NCBI GenBank assembly: GCA_014529385.2
Contig: CM043962.1
Location: 90,751,180-90,815,179, forward strand
Length of the DNA: 64,000 nucleotides
Direction of reading: 5' to 3'
DNA from: Adiantum capillus-veneris
Taxonomy: Eukaryota > Streptophyta > Polypodiopsida > Polypodiales > Pteridaceae
Positions within the stretch are counted from its first letter, which is position 1. Every line of letters starts with the position of its first letter. A program made the position numbers and the translations under genes. Shown here in pieces: positions 15,047-25,811 of this stretch. The notes under the pieces are model-generated. The model saw only the letters and a program-made list of their open reading frames with translations. It did not search any database and was not told the origin of the DNA.

Positions 15047-15172
15047 TTAAGGATCAAGATAAATTAAGTCATCCTCTGTGAAACCATGAGTCGCATACAT
15101 CCAATCAGTGAAATCCCCACCCTCATCATCAAGACAAATGAAGTCCATCTCAGTAATACCATGGGATTGCAT
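15047..15172 (-). CDS. Short acidic ORF with an internal repeat, unrecognised
   Basis: This minus-strand ORF of 41 codons begins with ATG at 15172 and ends at TAA (15047-15049). The peptide has two related modules, HGITEMDFICLD and HGFTEDDLIYLD, separated by DEGGDFTDWMYAT. An extra DDLDDWT-like piece lies just upstream in another frame. The ordered repeat of H-G-x-T-E-x-D-x-I-x-L-D suggests a real acidic protein tail or exon, perhaps part of the same gene as 15270-15497. No family was recognised. Confidence 0.35.
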   Translation of the reverse strand: MQSHGITEMDFICLDDEGGDFTDWMYATHGFTEDDLIYLDP

Positions 15173-15269
15173 TTGTCCAATCATCTAAATCATCCTCCTC
15201 AACCTCTGCACAGAGTAGCACCAAGAATTTCACGAGGAGTGCATAAGTACCTGGTGCATAAGGGAAAAT

Positions 15270-15497
15270 CTAATCAATTGGGGAAATGGCCTCATCGAAG
15301 TAGGGATCACTTGTGACCAAGAGACGTATCAGCCACTCAAAGTCATCAACATTCCTCTCACAAGAAAGTTTTTCGGCCAAATCCCATTCAGAGGAGAATA
15401 AAGGGTAGCACATGTGATACATCTCCAATACGGGGAGAGAATAGAACTCACCGGGAGCAGAAGGGTGGAAATAGTGTGGCTCTGGTGGGTATGCCAT
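15270..15497 (-). CDS. Small hypothetical protein, 75 codons
   Basis: The minus-strand ORF starts at ATG 15497 (MAYPPEPHYFHP) and ends at TAG 15270. It has balanced, protein-like composition with an acidic C-terminal half (ERNVDDFEWLIRLL). A possible splice donor (GGTGAGTT) lies inside. The copia element at 15600 sits about 100 bp upstream of the start, so a promoter would have been separated from it. It could equally be an exon of a decayed transposon gene. Not recognised. Confidence 0.3.
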   Translation of the reverse strand: MAYPPEPHYFHPSAPGEFYSLPVLEMYHMCYPLFSSEWDLAEKLSCERNVDDFEWLIRLLVTSDPYFDEAISPID

Positions 15498-15599
15498 AGC
15501 TGTGAACGTAGATGTACTATCAGTAGGTTCATAGAAAACAATTGAAATTGTGACCGTTTATTGTTATCTCTCATGTTAGATTGCTCATGCTCCATTTAG

Positions 15600-15791
15600 T
15601 GTTGGGGTATAAAGCCCAATGTGGTCGCCCAGGTAAGTGGGCGGGCCGCCAGGTATGTACACATGTTCTTTTGTAAAAACCTAATAAGAACTCACTATGC
15701 TATAAACATTACACTAGAGCGAGTTCACCATATCGTCATGCTCTTCTTCTCGCACACTCTCTCGCGTCGCACTTCCGCTCGTACTCCTTCA
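15600..15791 (+). mobile_element. LTR-A, 5' LTR
   Basis: 192 bp, from TGTTGGGGTATAAAG to GTACTCCTTCA, followed by the primer site after two bases. Confidence 0.93.
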
Positions 15792-15793
15792 AC

Positions 15794-15805
15794 TGGTATC
15801 AGAGC
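15794..15805 (+). promoter_or_regulatory. Primer binding site, initiator-Met tRNA type (family A)
   Basis: TGGTATCAGAGC, the standard copia minus-strand primer site, two bases after the 5' LTR. Confidence 0.93.
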
Positions 15806-16889
15806 TCAGATTGAGGCTCTGAGCAGCACTGCAGGAGGCTAGAGTCACCAGCTCAGATTGGAGTGAAATTCGACAGGCAAAGACACGGCCCCAAATCTTG
15901 TGGGTAAGCCCGTAGGGCTTGGTGTGCTCAGAAATTCATTCTAAGCTCATCTCGGTTACCGTTCGGCTTCGACAAAGTTCTGCGCAGGCCATTTTCGACT
16001 ACTTGGTCTCAACGGGTGCAGATCCGACTATGCAAATTTGGGGTTTTTGGCCTACGACTGCAGGTGCTGAGGATATCGACACTCCCAGAGTGTTCATTTG
16101 TGGCTGTCTACACATCGAAGGACGGCTCACAGTTCTTGGAGGAGTGTCACATACGACACCGACGCATCTACACACAGACTGTAGGCGACATCCACTAGTT
16201 CATCAGGTAGCTTGTGTTTGCTGCTTGATATTCCAGATTTCATCCTGACATTGCAGGTACTTCCACATGGAATGTATTGTGAGAGATTATGTATGTTTGT
16301 TGAGGGTTTGCTGGCTGTGAGTCACGCAGCAAACAACCGCTGCAGCGGTTACAGCATACAGTGGGAAATTTGTGGATGTATGACTTTGTGGGAAGTCTAT
16401 GTACTGTCAGATTTACTGCAGCCTTTGTTGAGGGTCGAGTGAGGTTTTATTGAGCTAGGGGATTCTCGAATGTTGAGATCCTTTCGGTAATGCAGGTCTT
16501 GGAGCGATCCCTCGAGCACCCTTAGATAGGCAGCTAGGATGTATTGACTGTGAGTTAGACAGTTGGGATTGTATCTTTGCTTTACTGCCGTTGAGGCATT
16601 ATCGCAGTCTATGCTTACATGACAATGACAGGACAGTCAGAGACAGTACAGGTGCAGGACAGGTTTACCCGCAGCTTAGAGTGTCAGAGAGACAGTGTCT
16701 TTTGAGCTGTTTTTTGGTCTGTTTTTTAGTACACCATAGCCATTTTACAAAGGAGACTCTACCGAAATTTATGCAGAATCTGAAGCTTTCTTGGTTCATT
16801 TGACAGGTTGATATTGGTTCAGAGGTTAATTTACAGGGGAAACTCTGCCGAATTTTTCCCAGGAAAGTAAACTACTGTGAAGCGTAGCT
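15806..16889 (+). other. Untranslated leader of the family-A element
   Basis: About 1.1 kb between primer site and gag ATG, without a convincing ORF. It presumably holds the packaging signal and leader; this is inferred from position only. Confidence 0.6.
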
Positions 16890-17581
16890 ATGGCTGGATC
16901 ACAGGACACTGCTCTTTACAATATCAAGAAGCTGGATGGAACCAATTTCCCATTGTGGAAGCAGCAGATTTGGCACAAAAGAAGCAGATAAAACCTATAA
17001 AGCTCAAGGGGATAAAACCAAAAGATATGGACAAAGATGAATGGAGCGAAATGGATGAATTGGCACTTTCTACCATTATGCTGACTTTGGCAGAAAGCGT
17101 TTACTTCAATGTAGCAGTCGAGATGTCGGCTTATCAAGCATGGTTAAAGTTGTGTGATCTTTATGAGAAGCAAAGTGCAGCTTCACAGGTATATTGGCTT
17201 AAGAAGCTTGTTGACTTGAAGATGAAAGAAGGGACACCTATGTCCAATCATCTGAATGAATTCAACACAATCTATAGTCAGTTGTCAGCTCAAGGTGTCA
17301 AGTTTGATGAACCTGTTAGAGCTATGTTCCTGTTGATCACATTGCCGGAAAGTTGGGACACTTTTCGCACAGCTTTGAGTAATTCTACACCTCCAGATGG
17401 TTTGAACATAGCAGGTGTAGAAGGAAGTCTGCTTACTGAAGAAACCAATAGAAAGACAATGGACAAAGGCAAAGGAACAGCCTTAATTGTCAGGGGAAGG
17501 ACCAAAGAAAAGTACAAAGGTGGAAAGAGGAATCAGTCTCGTAGTAAGTCCCGCAGTGCTAAAGGAAGGAGTGACATATAA
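16890..17581 (+). pseudogene. Family-A copia gag, first part
   Basis: The natural start is ATG at 16890 (MAGSQDTALYNIKKLDGTNF, typical of copia gag). A frameshift near 16980 moves the reading to the frame continuing to 17581. The middle contains WLKLCDLYEKQS, LKMKEGTPMSNHLNEF and PESWDTFRTALSN, the pattern of the copia gag (UBN2-type) capsid domain. The end is basic and Ser/Arg-rich (RNQSRSKSRSAKGRSD). A TAA codon (17579-17581) stands immediately before the zinc knuckle CYHCGKKGHMKRDC, in the same frame. Gag would normally coat the RNA in virus-like particles. Confidence 0.9.
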
Positions 17582-20500
17582 TGCTACCATTGTGGCAAGA
17601 AGGGTCACATGAAAAGAGACTGTAGAGAATGGAAAGCAGAAAAAGGCAAAGAGAAAGCTGAAGACCATGGTGAGAAGAACAAGTCCTCAGTGAAGATTCA
17701 AGAAATAAATGTGGCAAACACTGTTGCAGAGGATGACAGTCTAGTGTCAGGAGACATCTACTTCTTGAGGAATACAATGGACTCAGCTCTTCTTACAGCA
17801 TCTGATGGAAATGCACTGAGTGTCTGGATTATAGACTCAGGGGCATCACTTCATGTGTCTCCAAACAAGGAGTGGTTTACCTCTTATGTGACCACTAAAG
17901 ATCATGTTCGGCTAGGCAATGGGCAGACATGTGAGATCTTAGGTGTTGGAGATGTTCAATTGAAGTTTCAGAATGGCTCTTCTTTCACGCTGAAGAATGT
18001 GAGACATGTTCCCGCCATTACAAAGAGCTTGATCAACACAGGTTTACTTGATGATGCTGGCTACGTCACCACTTTTGGACAAAACATGTGGAAGATATCC
18101 AAGGGTTCTATGACAGTAGCACATGGACTAAAGTCTGGAGGACTTTACATGATTTATGTATCAAATGTCTCTAAAAATGTAATCAATGTAACCGAGCAGC
18201 CGAATGTTTCTTTGTGGCATAGCCGGTTAGGACATATGTCCAAGAAGGGAATGGAAATCTTGTCTCGTTCTGGTTATTTGCCTGGCTTTTCATTTAATGA
18301 TTTTGAATTCTGTGAACATTGTCTGTATGGTAAGCAAACACAGCAGCCACATAAGCATAGAAGAAGTAGAAAAGATACACAGTTGGGACTTGTTCATAGT
18401 GATTTGTGTGGACCTATGCCTACCCTATCTCTAGGGGGAGCTTCTTACTTTATGACATTTATAGACGATTACTCGAGGAAAGTATGGGTTTACTTTCTCA
18501 AGCACAAGGACGAAGCGTTTAGTGTTTTCAAAACGTTTGCGACACTTGTGGAGAATCAGAGTGGCAAGAAGCTTAAATGCTTACGCACTGACAATGGTGG
18601 AGAGTATGTTTCAAAGGCCTTTCAGGACTTTTGTGAGTCAAAAGGTATAAAACGTGAACTTCCTGCTCCTTACAATCCTCCTCAAAATGGTGTTGCTGAG
18701 AGGATGAATAGGACCATACAAGAGAAGGTCAGAAGTATGTTGTACAATGCACAGCTGCCAAATGTGTTTTGGGTTGAAGCTGTATCAACAGCTGTTCATC
18801 TTGTAAATAGATCTCCTAGCAAGGTTTTGCAGAAGGGTTCAGTGCCAGAGATGGTATGGTCAGGCAAAATCCCCTCATGCAATCATCTCAGAGTCTTTGG
18901 CTGTGAGGCATATACTCACGTTCCAAAGGAATTTAGGAACAAACTTGAGCCAAAGAGTAGAAAGTGCATCTTTCTAGGCTATGGTAATTCTGGTGAGATG
19001 GGGTACAGACTTTGGGATCCCGAATCAAGAAAGGTTGTCCGCAGCAATGACGTTCACTTTAATGAATCCAAATATCATTCTAAACTAGAGAGGGTTGAGG
19101 AGATTAGAGGATTTGTCTTCCAAGAAGATGGACCTGCACGTGCAAGACAAAATGTCAGGGCTCAAGAGGAGCAAGGACAAGATAGAGTGGAACCACAGGT
19201 TGTGGCTGAGCCTGAGCCACCTATTGTGCATAGATCTGGATGTGTCACGCGACCTCTTGATAGGTTTGTTCCATCTATAAACTATCTCATGTTGACTGAT
19301 TGCAATGAGCCTTCATGTTACAAGGAAGCAGTGCAAATGAAGGACTCCAGGAATTGGCAATTGGCCATGCAGTCAGAGATGACAGCTCTGCATAAAAACA
19401 AGACATGGAAGCTAGTTAAATTACCACAGGGCAAAAAGGCTCTACCTTGTAAATGGGTTTACAGGTATAAGATCACCGCTCATGATAGTCAGCCAAAGTA
19501 CAAAGCAAGGCTTGTTGCCAAGGGCTTTAAGCAAGAACAAGGAATTGACTTTGATGAAGTCTTCTCTCCGGTGGTCAAGATGACTACATTGAGATGCTTT
19601 CTTGCATTGGTTGCCATATTAGATTTGGTGTTGCACCAAATGGATGTCAACACATCATTCTTGCATGGTGATTTAGATGTGGAAATTTACATGCAGCAGC
19701 CAGAAGGGTTTGTTGAGAAAGGCAAGGAAGATTGGGTATGCCAGTTGTTAAAGAGTCTTTATGGCTTAAAACAATCCCCGAGGGCATGGTACCATAAATT
19801 CCACAAGTTTATGCTTTCTCAAGGCTACAAACGTAGTGAGTTCGATCACTGTCTATATACAAAGAAGGCTAAGGATGGTAGTTGGCTGATCCTTATTTTG
19901 TATGTGGATGACATGTTGATTGTTGGCAAGCACTTGGAGGAAATTTCAGCTTTGAAGTCAAAGATGGCAAAATCGTTTGACATGAAAGACATGGGTGAGG
20001 CAAGTCATATACTTGGTATGCGCATTGAGAGAGACAGATCAAAGAAGTTGATTTGGTTATCTCAAACAGAGTATATTGACAAGGTTTTGCAACGTTTCAA
20101 TATGGAGAAGGGAAAGGCATTGAGTGTTCCATTGCCACCATATGTGAAACTTAGCAAACAAGATTTTCCTGTGTTTGAGGAAGAACAGGCTGAAATGGAT
20201 AAGATTCCATATGCGTCTGTAGTGGGTAGTTTGATGTATGCAATGATTGCTACTCGCCCAGACATTGCATTTGCAGTGGGAGTAGTAAGTCGATACATGT
20301 CAAACCCAGGCAAGAAACATTGGGAGGCAGTGAAAGGAATATTGAGATACCTGAAAGCTACAAAGAGTATGCGTATATGCTATGGGAGTCAGGAGCTAAG
20401 TGTAAAGGGTTTTACAGACTCAGATTATGCAGGTGACTTAGACAACCGAAGGTCTACATCAGGGTATGTCTTTACATTGGCTGGTGGAGCAGTATCATGG

Positions 20501-20846
20501 CATTCTCGATTACAAGATTGTGTTACTCAGTCTACTACAGAGGCTGAATATGTTGCAGCATTAAAGGCATGCAAAGAATCAATTTGGCTTAATCAACTAG
20601 TAACAAATTTGGGAATCAAAGAAGAGATGCCTGTGTTATATTGTGATAGTCAAAGTGCTATACAATTGGCTCGCAATCCAGTTTATCACTCAAACAAAGC
20701 ATGTGGATGCGAAGTATCATTTCATCAGGGAAATGGTCGAGGATAAGCTACTTCAGCTTGTCAACGTTCACACCACAGAAAATCTTGTTGATCTACTTAC
20801 AAAAGGACTTCCTTCAGAGAGCTTTGCGCATTTTCGAAGCAGTTAG
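17582..20846 (+). pseudogene. Family-A copia polyprotein: zinc knuckle, protease, integrase, RT, RNase H
   Basis: After the TAA this is one open frame of 1045 codons from 17609, almost full length for a copia pol. In order: CX2CX4HX4C zinc knuckle (17582-17623); aspartic protease IIDSGASLHVS (about residue 75 counted from 17609); integrase zinc region H..H..C..C (HSRLGHM to FCEHCLYGKQ); integrase core D-D-E at HSDLCGPM, RTDNGGEY and NGVAERMNR (about residues 264, 326 and 361); RT with DVNTSFLHGDL and YVDDMLIVG (about residue 764); and RNase H with TDSDYAG and STTEAEYVA. A 2-base deletion near 20692 (TCAAACAAAGC versus TCAAAGACAAAGC) shifts the last 50 codons into another frame, ending at 20846. 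All catalytic residues I can check are present, so this is the best-preserved pol in the window. Confidence 0.95.
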
Positions 20847-20865
20847 GTGTAGGGTAGTACATCAT

Positions 20866-21148
20866 TGTTGAGCCAGCAGAGGATCACACCCACATTTTTG
20901 CTCACACTCATCATTTTGTAACCATTGATTGTAATAAATGTCTTTCCGACATTAATTTTGATTTGAGCCATTCATTAAGTAACGGGACTCAATTGAGTTT
21001 CCAGCTTGTAATCCCGAAGTAATTTCACTTGCTGATGTAACTAGTTAGAGATGTTCTCACCTTCAAGGCTGAGGTATATAAGCCAAAGTTTTTGTAACCT
21101 AAGGGGGGATTATTAATCAAAGTGAGTTTTTGAGTGCCGTGACTGTGT

Positions 21149-21183
<35 letters not shown>

Positions 21184-21807
21184 TTATCTATTTGCTACGC
21201 GAGCTACGAAGCCGCCACTGGAGAAGCGACACCGCCATTGTGTTAGCAACGGCGAGAGCTACGCACAGATACCAAGAGTGCGCGCTATCGGCTTCTATGT
21301 GTGGTAAGTTCCTACGAGCTTCGGTGTGAGTTTTCTTCCAACTCGTGTGTCGGAATTGAGCGTGCAGCATATCTATAGAACCACAACGAGTAGAGCTACA
21401 CATTAGTACCATCGGGGTCAAGTTTCGATCACCTGTATATTTCGGCCTGTCTTCATACGCGTTTACCGCATGGAGTGGTTATAGGTTGAGTTTGCAGTTC
21501 AAGTCTTTAGGGTGTTGTTCTTACCTAGTGTATAGACTTCCCCTTGAGTTTGAGATCGATTCAATGATTCTAGATCTTGTTTCGTATAGCATTCGTTCGT
21601 AGTACGGATTTCAGTCACTTGCGTATTTTAGAACTAAGATTTGATTTCCTTAGTAGTGATTGTCATTAGAAGGTCGAGTAGGTGATTTGACACCCACCTA
21701 GTTGTTTCCATGCGCTTGCGGGTCAAGCTCCGTCCCCGTCTGACAAATTCTGTTGTTGGTTGAGTTCTCGCTATTTAGCTTCCGCTAGCGGCGTAACCGC
21801 CTTAACA
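20866..21807 (+). mobile_element. LTR-B solo LTR nested in the family-A element
   Basis: The 942-bp LTR begins TGTTGAGCCAGCAGAGG and ends GCCTTAACA. It contains a TATA box (GGTATATAAGCC, about 21071) and a GA tract (21151-21181). It interrupts the sequence GTACATCACTTCTCTAC, which is uninterrupted at about 1240 in the other A element. The flanks are ATCAT (20861-20865) and ATCAC (21808-21812), a 5-bp duplication with one mismatch. The same LTR with attached internal region is at 29014-29946. Confidence 0.92.
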
Positions 21808-21882
21808 ATCACTTCTCTACATCTCTTGTACATTAGCTTGTATAGTATCTTCTCTCACACTTAAAGTACCACATTGGACTTT

Positions 21883-21893
21883 AAGTGGGAGGT
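21883..21893 (+). other. Polypurine tract of the family-A element
   Basis: AAGTGGGAGGT lies immediately before the 3' LTR. Confidence 0.85.
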
Positions 21894-22085
21894 TGTTGGG
21901 GTATAAAGCCCAATGTGGTCGCCCAGGTAAGTGGGCGGGCCGTGAGGTATGTACACATATTCTTTTGTAAAAACCTAATAAGAACTCACTATGCTCTACA
22001 CATTACAGTAGAGCAAGTTCACCATGTCGTCGTGCTCTTCTTCTCGCACTCTCTCTTGCATCACACTTCCGCTCGTACTCCTTCA
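21894..22085 (+). mobile_element. LTR-A, 3' LTR
   Basis: 192 bp, same ends as the 5' LTR; followed by TTTAC, the presumed target duplication. Confidence 0.93.
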
Positions 22086-22392
22086 TTTACTATTTTTTTA
22101 TTATTTTGATATGTTGGGGTATAAGAATATACATACACATTCCCTAAAATCTGTAAGTTACGAGGTCAAGGAAAAAATATTAAGAGGGAAGCAACCGAGC
22201 GAAACATGTGAGTAATGACTGCCCGCTTCCTTGAGTAGATCATATGTATTGGAATGATGTCTTCACCTGTTGAAACCAATTGGTCCAGTCTATAACAGGT
22301 GGTGACATTGGCAAAGAGCTTTTTAGCACTCGAGTTTCCACGTCGAGCTGTAAAGGGTGGCAAGGTACTCTCCATGAAGGTAGATGAAAGAT

Positions 22393-22856
22393 TTAATTTG
22401 ATGGTGGGGAATTTACAATGGGCGATGGAGGTTGTTCTATGTTTTCCAAACAAACATCAAATGATGAATTTAATAAAGAACTAGAAGCTTCAAATGAATC
22501 GCCTCTTTCTGAGCTCGAGGAATATGAGGGAGAGATTTCACGTTTAGACACAAACTCAATGTCTAATGTATCATGTTCAACAATCTTCCCTTTACCCCGG
22601 TCATCCATAGGGATTGTCAAGGTAGGAGGGGATGGCCGATTTCTCACAGGGGATGGAGAATGATTTAACCGTTGTTTAGGCACGCAAATTTGACCATTTC
22701 CAACACAGTATCCCTAGGCTTGTAGCAATACTTTAAAGACCCAGCACAAAGTAATCCAAAGATTGCAAGTATGGTTGCACTTTTTACGAGGCTTCTTCTT
22801 TGAACTAGATGGAAAAGTGGAAGAATTAGTTGAGTAAGCCTTGTGAAACCATTCAA
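22393..22856 (-). pseudogene. Gypsy gag-pol relic, part of the same decayed ORF as the protease at 23048-23562
   Basis: Minus-strand frames give LPLFHLVQRRSLVKSATI, LKYCYKPRDTVLEMVKFACL and then MPKQRLNHSPSPVRNRPSP, with frame changes between. I do not recognise a domain; it lies downstream of the protease-like segment on the same strand and is therefore probably part of the same gypsy-type polyprotein. A second copy is at 41769-42109. Confidence 0.4.
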
Positions 22857-23047
22857 ACTTAACTTCTTGCATCGTAGGATCTACCCATGGGGCAACACTT
22901 GTTGTATCAATTGTGAATGTTGAAGCCTTAGAACTATCTATCGATACTAAATGGAGTTTGTTAGAACTGCTTCTGGAGGTGGAGTGTCAATTTTTTGAAT
23001 AGGCTTAATAAATTGTGGCTCGAGCTACGTATCTAGAATGGTAAGAC

Positions 23048-23562
23048 TCAAAGGTGACTGTTGCGTTGTGATACGCCTAGTCTCCCAATCAATGGTTCAC
23101 TTGGTGGATGACATCCACATTTGTCCTTGGTTGATGTTGCCTTCCATGGTACAAGCCGGCATGACCAAAAAGTATTGCACCATAACTCCATCTCATAATC
23201 AATAGGAATATTCAAGATTCCCAACACTTTGGTTGTCCTTTTATTGATAGCCTTGACATGAATGCTGCTTTCCAATAAGGTTGGATTCCCTTATTGACAC
23301 CACACACTATATACAACAATAGATTATGTATAGCGCCTATGTCCAATAATGCATTGTACAATACCTTACCATATGGGCTAATCAATTCAATTGGGTATCG
23401 TAGAGGCAAAAAAGAATCCAAAGGATCAGTATCCACAAAAAATGTATTTGTAATTTCAAAGTTGCTCATAGCTTCACCATGTGTGTCTTTAAAGAGTACA
23501 TGTGGTACGCTCAACATGTTTATGGGTACAAATGTTGGTACTTCATCCCCCTCAAGTGTCAC
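23048..23562 (-). pseudogene. Retropepsin-like domain of a gypsy-type element
   Basis: Minus-strand reading from 23562: YGKVLYNALLDIGAIHNLL contains an aspartic-protease active-site-like motif with DIGA instead of DSGA/DTGA. This is followed by KGIQPYWKAAFMSRLSIKG and, after a frame change, VLGILNIPIDYEMELWCNT and PLIGRLGVSQRN. The order is that of the protease region of some plant gypsy elements. The Ile in the active site and a frameshift near 23220-23270 make it inactive. The copy at 42301-42814 shares these defects. Confidence 0.6.
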
Positions 23563-23839
23563 CCAAGTTGTTCCTCTTGAGGTGGTCGCAATATCATTAC
23601 TTGGACTTAAGACTCTTGGTTACTACCCAGTCAGAGTGATTAGATTGCTCAACAATCCCAGCTGCTATCATTGTGGTCTTTCCTTGAATTGCTAGACGAT
23701 GTTGGACCTCGTATAAGCTTTCTTATTCTTTGTCTCTAGCCACTTGGATTATTCACTCCAATTCTTGCACTTCGACCAGACTTCTTCCGTCAGGCAAGAG
23801 GACTTCGGAGGGTGGTAGTTCCATAGGAACCTCAGTCAT

Positions 23840-24074
23840 TGTAGAGTGCGCAGGTGATGGACAAGGTAGGAAAGAAGACTACGCACACACACCAACACAC
23901 ATCAAGACACACACACACACACACAATCGTTACCCTGCAGCAACCATTCAACGTGCTGCTCTCACTCTTCTTCTCTTTGAACTATTATCCAAAGTATATT
24001 TACAACATGGTATAGTCTATGTCCGGCCGCCCATAGCACAACGGACATATTCTTTAACATCATATTCTTTAACA
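23840..24074 (-). mobile_element. LTR-C, 3' LTR of copy 1
   Basis: The plus strand runs from TGTAGAGTGCGCAGG to TTCTTTAACA (235 bp). The minus strand therefore starts TGTTAAAGAATATG, preceded by the polypurine tract GAGCTTGAGGGGGAG (rc of 24075-24089). The last 15 bp (TCATATTCTTTAACA) are duplicated relative to the 5' LTR of copy 2. Confidence 0.9.
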
Positions 24075-25778
24075 CTCCCCCTCAAGCTCAGATGAGCTTG
24101 CATATGATGGATTCCCAATGCTTCATGAAAGTAGCAAAACCTTTCCTTTCCAAGAGCTTTTGTAAATATATCCGCAACTTGATCATTTGTCTTCACATAC
24201 ACTAAATCAATCTCACCTGTCAAAACTTTTTCTCTAATGAAGTGATAATGTACTTCAATGTGTTTGGTGCGAGCATGGTAAACTGGATTCTTTGCCAACA
24301 TGATGTTGCTAATATTGTCACAATATATAATGACATTGTCAACATTGTCAAAAACAAAGTCTACCATAAGTACTCTCAACCATGACTGTTCACATGCTGC
24401 CAAAGCTGCTCCACGATATTCAGCTTCTGTACTTGATAATGCTACAGTTAATTGCTTCTTGCTACTCCAACTTATCATACCATTGCCAATGGAAAATGCA
24501 TAACCACTTGTAGATCTTCTATCCATAAAATCTCCTGCCCAATCTGCATCTGTGTAACCATAAAGACAAAGCTTCCCATTCTTTTCATAAAACATTCCAT
24601 AACTGACAGTGGCTTTCACATATCTCATAATCCGTCTCACTGCATCAAGATGACTTTTACATGGCTTTTGTATGAATTGACTCACAACACCCACTGCATA
24701 ACTCAAATCTGGCCTTGTTATTGTCAAGTAAATAAGACTTCCAACCATCTTGCGATACATAGTGACATCCTCAATGTAATGTCCATCATCAATCAACTTC
24801 ACATTTTTATCAAGAGGTGTATCAACTGGTTTGCGCACTGTCATTCCATACTTCTCAAGCATATCCAATGCGTATTGTCTTTGTAACATCCAAATTCTTG
24901 ATAAAGTGACTAAATGTCTCATCATAATCAAGACCTTTTGTTTGTGCATAACCTTTAGCAACAAGCCTTGCTTTGTATCTTTCCACACTACCATCTGACT
25001 TGCACTTGACTTTGTATACCCATTTTGAACCAATTTCTTTCTTTTCACTTGGCAAGCAAACCAAATCCCAAGTGTCATTCTTCACAACAACATCCATCTC
25101 ATCATCCATAGCTGACTCCCATTCTGATTTTCCAATTGCCTCTTGAAAACATGTAGGCTCTTTATGTTGCACACGTGAAACCATGTATGCATAATGTGTA
25201 CGCATGTAACCATTGTATATCAATCTATCAACTGGATAACGCACCCTCTCTGATCTTCTCAACTGTGGTGCACTGTTCTCTTCAACTCTTGCATATGGGG
25301 GTACATATTTCTCAGTATGCTTACTCCTAGGTGTCCTCAAATGTGGTAAACCATGCTCTTCATCGAGGCTTTCATCTCCAAAACTCTCCTCAACCACTTT
25401 CTTCTTGCCTTTCTCGTCTTGCTTCTTATCTCGCAAACGACCGCTCCATGGGTTGACACTTCCTGTACTCTCCTCTGCCATATGTGGTCCTGAAATAGTT
25501 CTTGTTGATGGTCCTGGCTTATCAACAACATGACGCACATTCTCTTGCTCTTCATACTCATCTTCTATCATCACTGGCTTTGGTTTATACCATGGTTCAT
25601 GCTCACAAAATCTGACATCTCTACTGACATGAAGTTGTCTTGTCGTAGGATCATAGCACTCGTAACCTTTCTTTTCATCTGCATAGTCCAAGAATATACA
25701 CTTCACTGCCTTTGGCTCCATCTTCTTTCTTGCTTCATTTGGCACATGAACATAGCAAACACATCCAAAAACTTTCAT
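24075..25778 (-). pseudogene. Family-C pol: RT N-terminus fused to RNase H, RT palm deleted
   Basis: On the minus strand, ORF 25778-24855 carries the end of the integrase (FGCVCYVHVP, VKCIFLDYADEKKGYECY), an acidic linker and the RT N-terminus (SKWVYKVKCKSDGSVERYKA, LVAKGYAQTKGLDYDETFS). Directly after ETFS the sequence jumps to the RT end (YALDMLEKYGMTVRKPVDTP). So the segment with the AFLHG and YVDD motifs, a few hundred bases in family A, is missing. RNase H (YTDADWAGDFMDRRSTSGY, SSTEAEYRGAA, YCDNISNIMLAKNP) follows to about 24090. The same deletion is in copy 2. Confidence 0.9.
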
Positions 25779-25811
25779 GTAGGAAATTGTTGGCTTGATC
25801 CCATAAAGTCT

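Larger units (their letters stand above)
15600..22085 (+). mobile_element. Family-A Ty1/copia retrotransposon, near full length, with nested LTR-B
   Basis: Identical-length LTRs (15600-15791 and 21894-22085, 192 bp each), a primer site, gag, pol and a polypurine tract are in canonical order. The flanks are TTTAG on the left and TTTAC on the right, a target duplication with one mismatch. By eye the two LTRs differ at about a dozen positions (roughly 6-7%), so the insertion is not recent. Gag has one frameshift and one nonsense codon and pol one frameshift. A 942-bp solo LTR of family B lies between pol and the polypurine tract. Confidence 0.93.

Noticed and set aside
15794-15805. tRNA-like sequence TGGTATCAGAGC
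   Set aside because: This is the complement of the tRNA 3' end used as primer site beside an LTR, not a tRNA gene; no cloverleaf surrounds it. The same applies at 7826 and 49172.
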